DNA of 15,874 bases, taken from NCBI GenBank assembly GCA_964450185.1, contig CAYVCL010000067.1, forward strand, positions 1 to 15,874, in the 5' to 3' direction. The notes below the pieces were generated by a model. The model worked only from the letters and a program-made list of their open reading frames with translations. It had not been told where the DNA came from and searched no databases. The DNA comes from RUG11237 sp964450185 (GTDB lineage: Bacteria; Bacillota; Clostridia; Lachnospirales; Lachnospiraceae). Positions 14,562 through 15,874 of this stretch are shown piece after piece. The translations under genes and the position numbers were made by a program. Within the stretch, counting starts at the first letter, position 1. Every line of letters begins with the position of its first letter.

Positions 14562-14696
14562 ATGAAAAACATTGGCAGGAAAGGATTACTGATAGCAGCT
14601 CTTGTTCTTATTTTGGCAGGTCTATTTCAAGGGGATTTTCAAGATGTGAAAAATAAGGCAATTCGAATCTGCTATGAGTGTATAGGAATCGGATAA
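14562..14696 (+). CDS. 44-aa CXXC small membrane protein, CD1871A-like
   Basis: The sequence from ATG 14562 to TAA 14694-14696 encodes 44 residues, beginning MKNIGRKGLLIAALVLILAG and ending NKAIRICYECIGIG. It has a basic N-terminus, one hydrophobic helix (about 8-22) and a C-terminal CYEC motif (C37, C40). I recognise this as the CD1871A-type CXXC small-protein family of Clostridia, which occurs beside thioredoxin-like and 4Fe-4S membrane proteins, as it does here. The start lies 2 nt after the thioredoxin stop, and the stop overlaps the ATG of the next gene by one base, so all three are tightly coupled. The CXXC pair would lie just outside the membrane if the N-terminus stays inside (inferred). 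It could relay electrons or thiols between the neighbours. Function has not been shown to my knowledge. Confidence 0.82.
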   Translation: MKNIGRKGLLIAALVLILAGLFQGDFQDVKNKAIRICYECIGIG

Positions 14697-15499
14697 TGGC
14701 AAAGAGAAGAAAATGGATTCAGCTTATCTGCGCACTTTTATATAACTGTAATTTTACCGGATTTGTAGAAGGAAAAATTTATCGGGGAGAGGTAAAGGGA
14801 GTTTGTGTGCCCGGACTGAATTGTTATTCGTGTCCGGGTGCTGTTGCTTCTTGCCCCATTGGGAGTCTTCAAAGTGCATTGGTTTCCAGTAAATACAAAT
14901 TTCCATACTATGTGCTGGGAATGCTGTTACTGTTTGGTGTGGTTTTAGGCAGAGTTATTTGTGGCTTCTTGTGTCCGTTTGGACTTTTTCAGGAGATTCT
15001 CTACAAAATCCCATCACCAAAGTTAAAAAAGAGCCGATGGACCAGAGGATTATCCTATTTAAAATATGTGATACTGGTAGTATTTGCAGTGGGAATTCCA
15101 TTATTATGGGCAGCACCGGGCTTTTGTAAATATATTTGTCCGGCAGGGACGTTGGAAGGTGGAATTTTTCTTGTGGCAATGGATGACCGGTTAAAAGCCA
15201 TGACCGGCGGATTGTATTGGTGGAAAGTAGGACTACTGATAGTGATTGTGTGGCTTTCTGTGTTTGTTTTTCGCAGCTTTTGCAGATTTATCTGTCCTCT
15301 TGGAGCGTTTTACTCCTTTTTTCATAGGGTTTCTATGATAGGAGTGAAAGTTGACCGTGAAAAATGTAATCACTGTAATGTTTGTGTGAATCGCTGCAAG
15401 ATGGATATAAAGCATGTGGGTGATAGGGAATGTATTCAATGTGGTGAATGTATAGAACATTGTAACAAGTGCGCAATATCTTTCGGAAAAAATAATTAA
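14696..15499 (+). CDS. Membrane polyferredoxin, NapH/YccM-like 4Fe-4S protein
   Basis: This 267-aa protein is read from the ATG at 14696, which overlaps the preceding TAA by one base and has AGGA 8 nt upstream. A GTG at 14678 would add six residues but has no good site. About four or five helices carry paired cysteine motifs at the membrane face: C43-xx-C46 with C53-P, then C89GFLC93PFG, C144KYIC148PAG and C196RFIC200PLG. The C-terminus holds two [4Fe-4S] ferredoxin motifs, C224-xx-C227-xx-C230-xxx-C234 and C246-xx-C249-xx-C252-xxx-C256, with an extra C259. This is the NapH/RdxA/YccM arrangement, which passes electrons between cytoplasmic carriers and the membrane. With the thioredoxin lipoprotein and CXXC small protein upstream, it probably exports reducing power to the extracytoplasmic thioredoxin, in the role that CcdA/DsbD plays elsewhere. 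No CcdA is present. Confidence 0.9.
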   Translation: MAKRRKWIQLICALLYNCNFTGFVEGKIYRGEVKGVCVPGLNCYSCPGAVASCPIGSLQSALVSSKYKFPYYVLGMLLLFGVVLGRVICGFLCPFGLFQEILYKIPSPKLKKSRWTRGLSYLKYVILVVFAVGIPLLWAAPGFCKYICPAGTLEGGIFLVAMDDRLKAMTGGLYWWKVGLLIVIVWLSVFVFRSFCRFICPLGAFYSFFHRVSMIGVKVDREKCNHCNVCVNRCKMDIKHVGDRECIQCGECIEHCNKCAISFGKNN

Positions 15500-15573
15500 A
15501 ACATCCACGAATATTGTTAAATTCTTGGCAATATAGCTGATTGTGTGAAAAACCCGAATATGATAAAATGATT

Positions 15574-15602
15574 TTATTAAAATGTAGGCTATAATGTATA
15601 AT
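15574..15602 (+). promoter_or_regulatory. Promoter candidate for the gene at 15628
   Basis: TTATTA (15574-15579) lies 17 bp before a perfect TATAAT (15597-15602), and another TATAAT is at 15590-15595. An alternative is TTGTGT (15541-15546) with TAAAAT (15564-15569) at 17 bp, inside the same 14-mer found upstream of the kinase at 9876-9889. Which one is used cannot be decided from sequence. Confidence 0.4.
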
Positions 15603-15627
15603 CCATAGAGGGCTTGGAGGAAATACA

Positions 15628-15874
15628 GTGAAAAATAATAAGATGACAGTGGGGATTTTAATAGGCAATGTGTGTTCGTTACATTTTGACGACTTGCTGA
15701 AAGGCCTTGTACACCGGGCGGGAGAGTGTGATGTACAAACGCTATTTTTTATGGGGGCTCATGCAAATTATTTTGACAGGTTATATAATTTGGAGGGCAA
15801 AATCAAAGAGGAAAAGTATCTTTTTCAATTCAATACAGTATTTGATTATGCAAAGCTGGGAAAACTGGATGTAT
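15628..15874 (+). CDS. Possible LacI-type ligand-binding-fold sensor protein, N-terminal part (runs off window)
   Basis: An open frame begins at GTG 15628, 7 nt after a GGAGG site, and continues without a stop for 82 codons to the window edge. An ATG at 15643 is in frame but poorly placed for that site. The start reads MKNNKMTVGILIGNVCSLHF, then DDLLKGLVHRAGECDVQTLFFMGAH and, later, FQFNTVFDYAKLGKLDV. This strand-helix-strand pattern resembles the periplasmic-binding-protein-like (LacI/PurR effector) fold without a DNA-binding helix-turn-helix in front. In Clostridia such an N-terminus is often followed by a GGDEF or histidine kinase module, but the rest is not in the window. It lacks a signal peptide, so a cytoplasmic sensor is likely. 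The gene family is a moderate-confidence call. Confidence 0.65.
   Translation, partial: MKNNKMTVGILIGNVCSLHFDDLLKGLVHRAGECDVQTLFFMGAHANYFDRLYNLEGKIKEEKYLFQFNTVFDYAKLGKLDV

Noticed and set aside
14678..14695. GTG start for the polyferredoxin gene
   Set aside because: It would overlap the small CXXC gene by 19 nt and has no suitably spaced ribosome binding site; the ATG at 14696 has AGGA 8 nt upstream.
15511..15534. ATATTG/CAATAT stem after the polyferredoxin gene as a terminator
   Set aside because: A/T-only short stem without a T run; not convincing as an intrinsic terminator.

Overview
The window is a chromosomal stretch of a low-GC Firmicute, most likely a gut-type member of the Clostridia (Lachnospiraceae-like). 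This rests on the A/T-rich codon use, strong AAGGAG-type ribosome binding sites, canonical TTGACA/TATAAT promoters, and relatives in mind for most proteins: a BceRS-AB-type module, a CD1871A-type CXXC small protein, and a solitary BioY. The taxonomic call is an inference; no rRNA is present.

Layout from the left. (1) The 3' end of the elongation factor Tu gene with its terminator (1-301). (2) A TetR-family regulator with a perfect promoter and a 27-bp palindromic operator, followed by a CrtI/phytoene-desaturase-like FAD oxidoreductase (338-2480). (3) The most notable element: a compact type III toxin-antitoxin system (2541-3306). It has a strong promoter, two tandem ~52-nt RNA antitoxin repeats, an intrinsic terminator and a ToxN/CptN/AbiQ-family endoribonuclease toxin. 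Only the toxin appears as an ORF; the RNA antitoxin has to be read from the DNA repeats. (4) A leftward geranylgeranyl-reductase-like FAD oxidoreductase with a structured 5' leader (3479-4946). (5) A 412-bp gene-free region (4803-5214) holding divergent promoters and a terminator-like hairpin close to the next gene.

(6) A complete BceRS-BceAB-type cell-envelope stress / antimicrobial-peptide module (5215-9792). It encodes an OmpR-type response regulator, a short two-TM intramembrane-sensing histidine kinase, an ABC ATPase and a 10-TM permease with a large extracytoplasmic domain. The gap before the ATPase carries a TGACA-N4-TGTAA inverted repeat that matches the BceR-type operator, so the kinase pair probably activates the transporter promoter.

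(7) A probable six-gene operon (9926-15499): a membrane hybrid histidine kinase (7TM-like, PAS, HisKA, HATPase, REC, Hpt), the biotin transporter S component BioY, an unrecognised tail-anchored protein, a TlpA/ResA-like thioredoxin lipoprotein, a 44-aa CXXC small protein, and a NapH/YccM-like polyferredoxin membrane protein. The last three plausibly carry reducing equivalents across the membrane to an extracytoplasmic thioredoxin. (8) The start of a protein resembling a LacI-type periplasmic-binding-fold sensor runs off the right edge (15628-15874).
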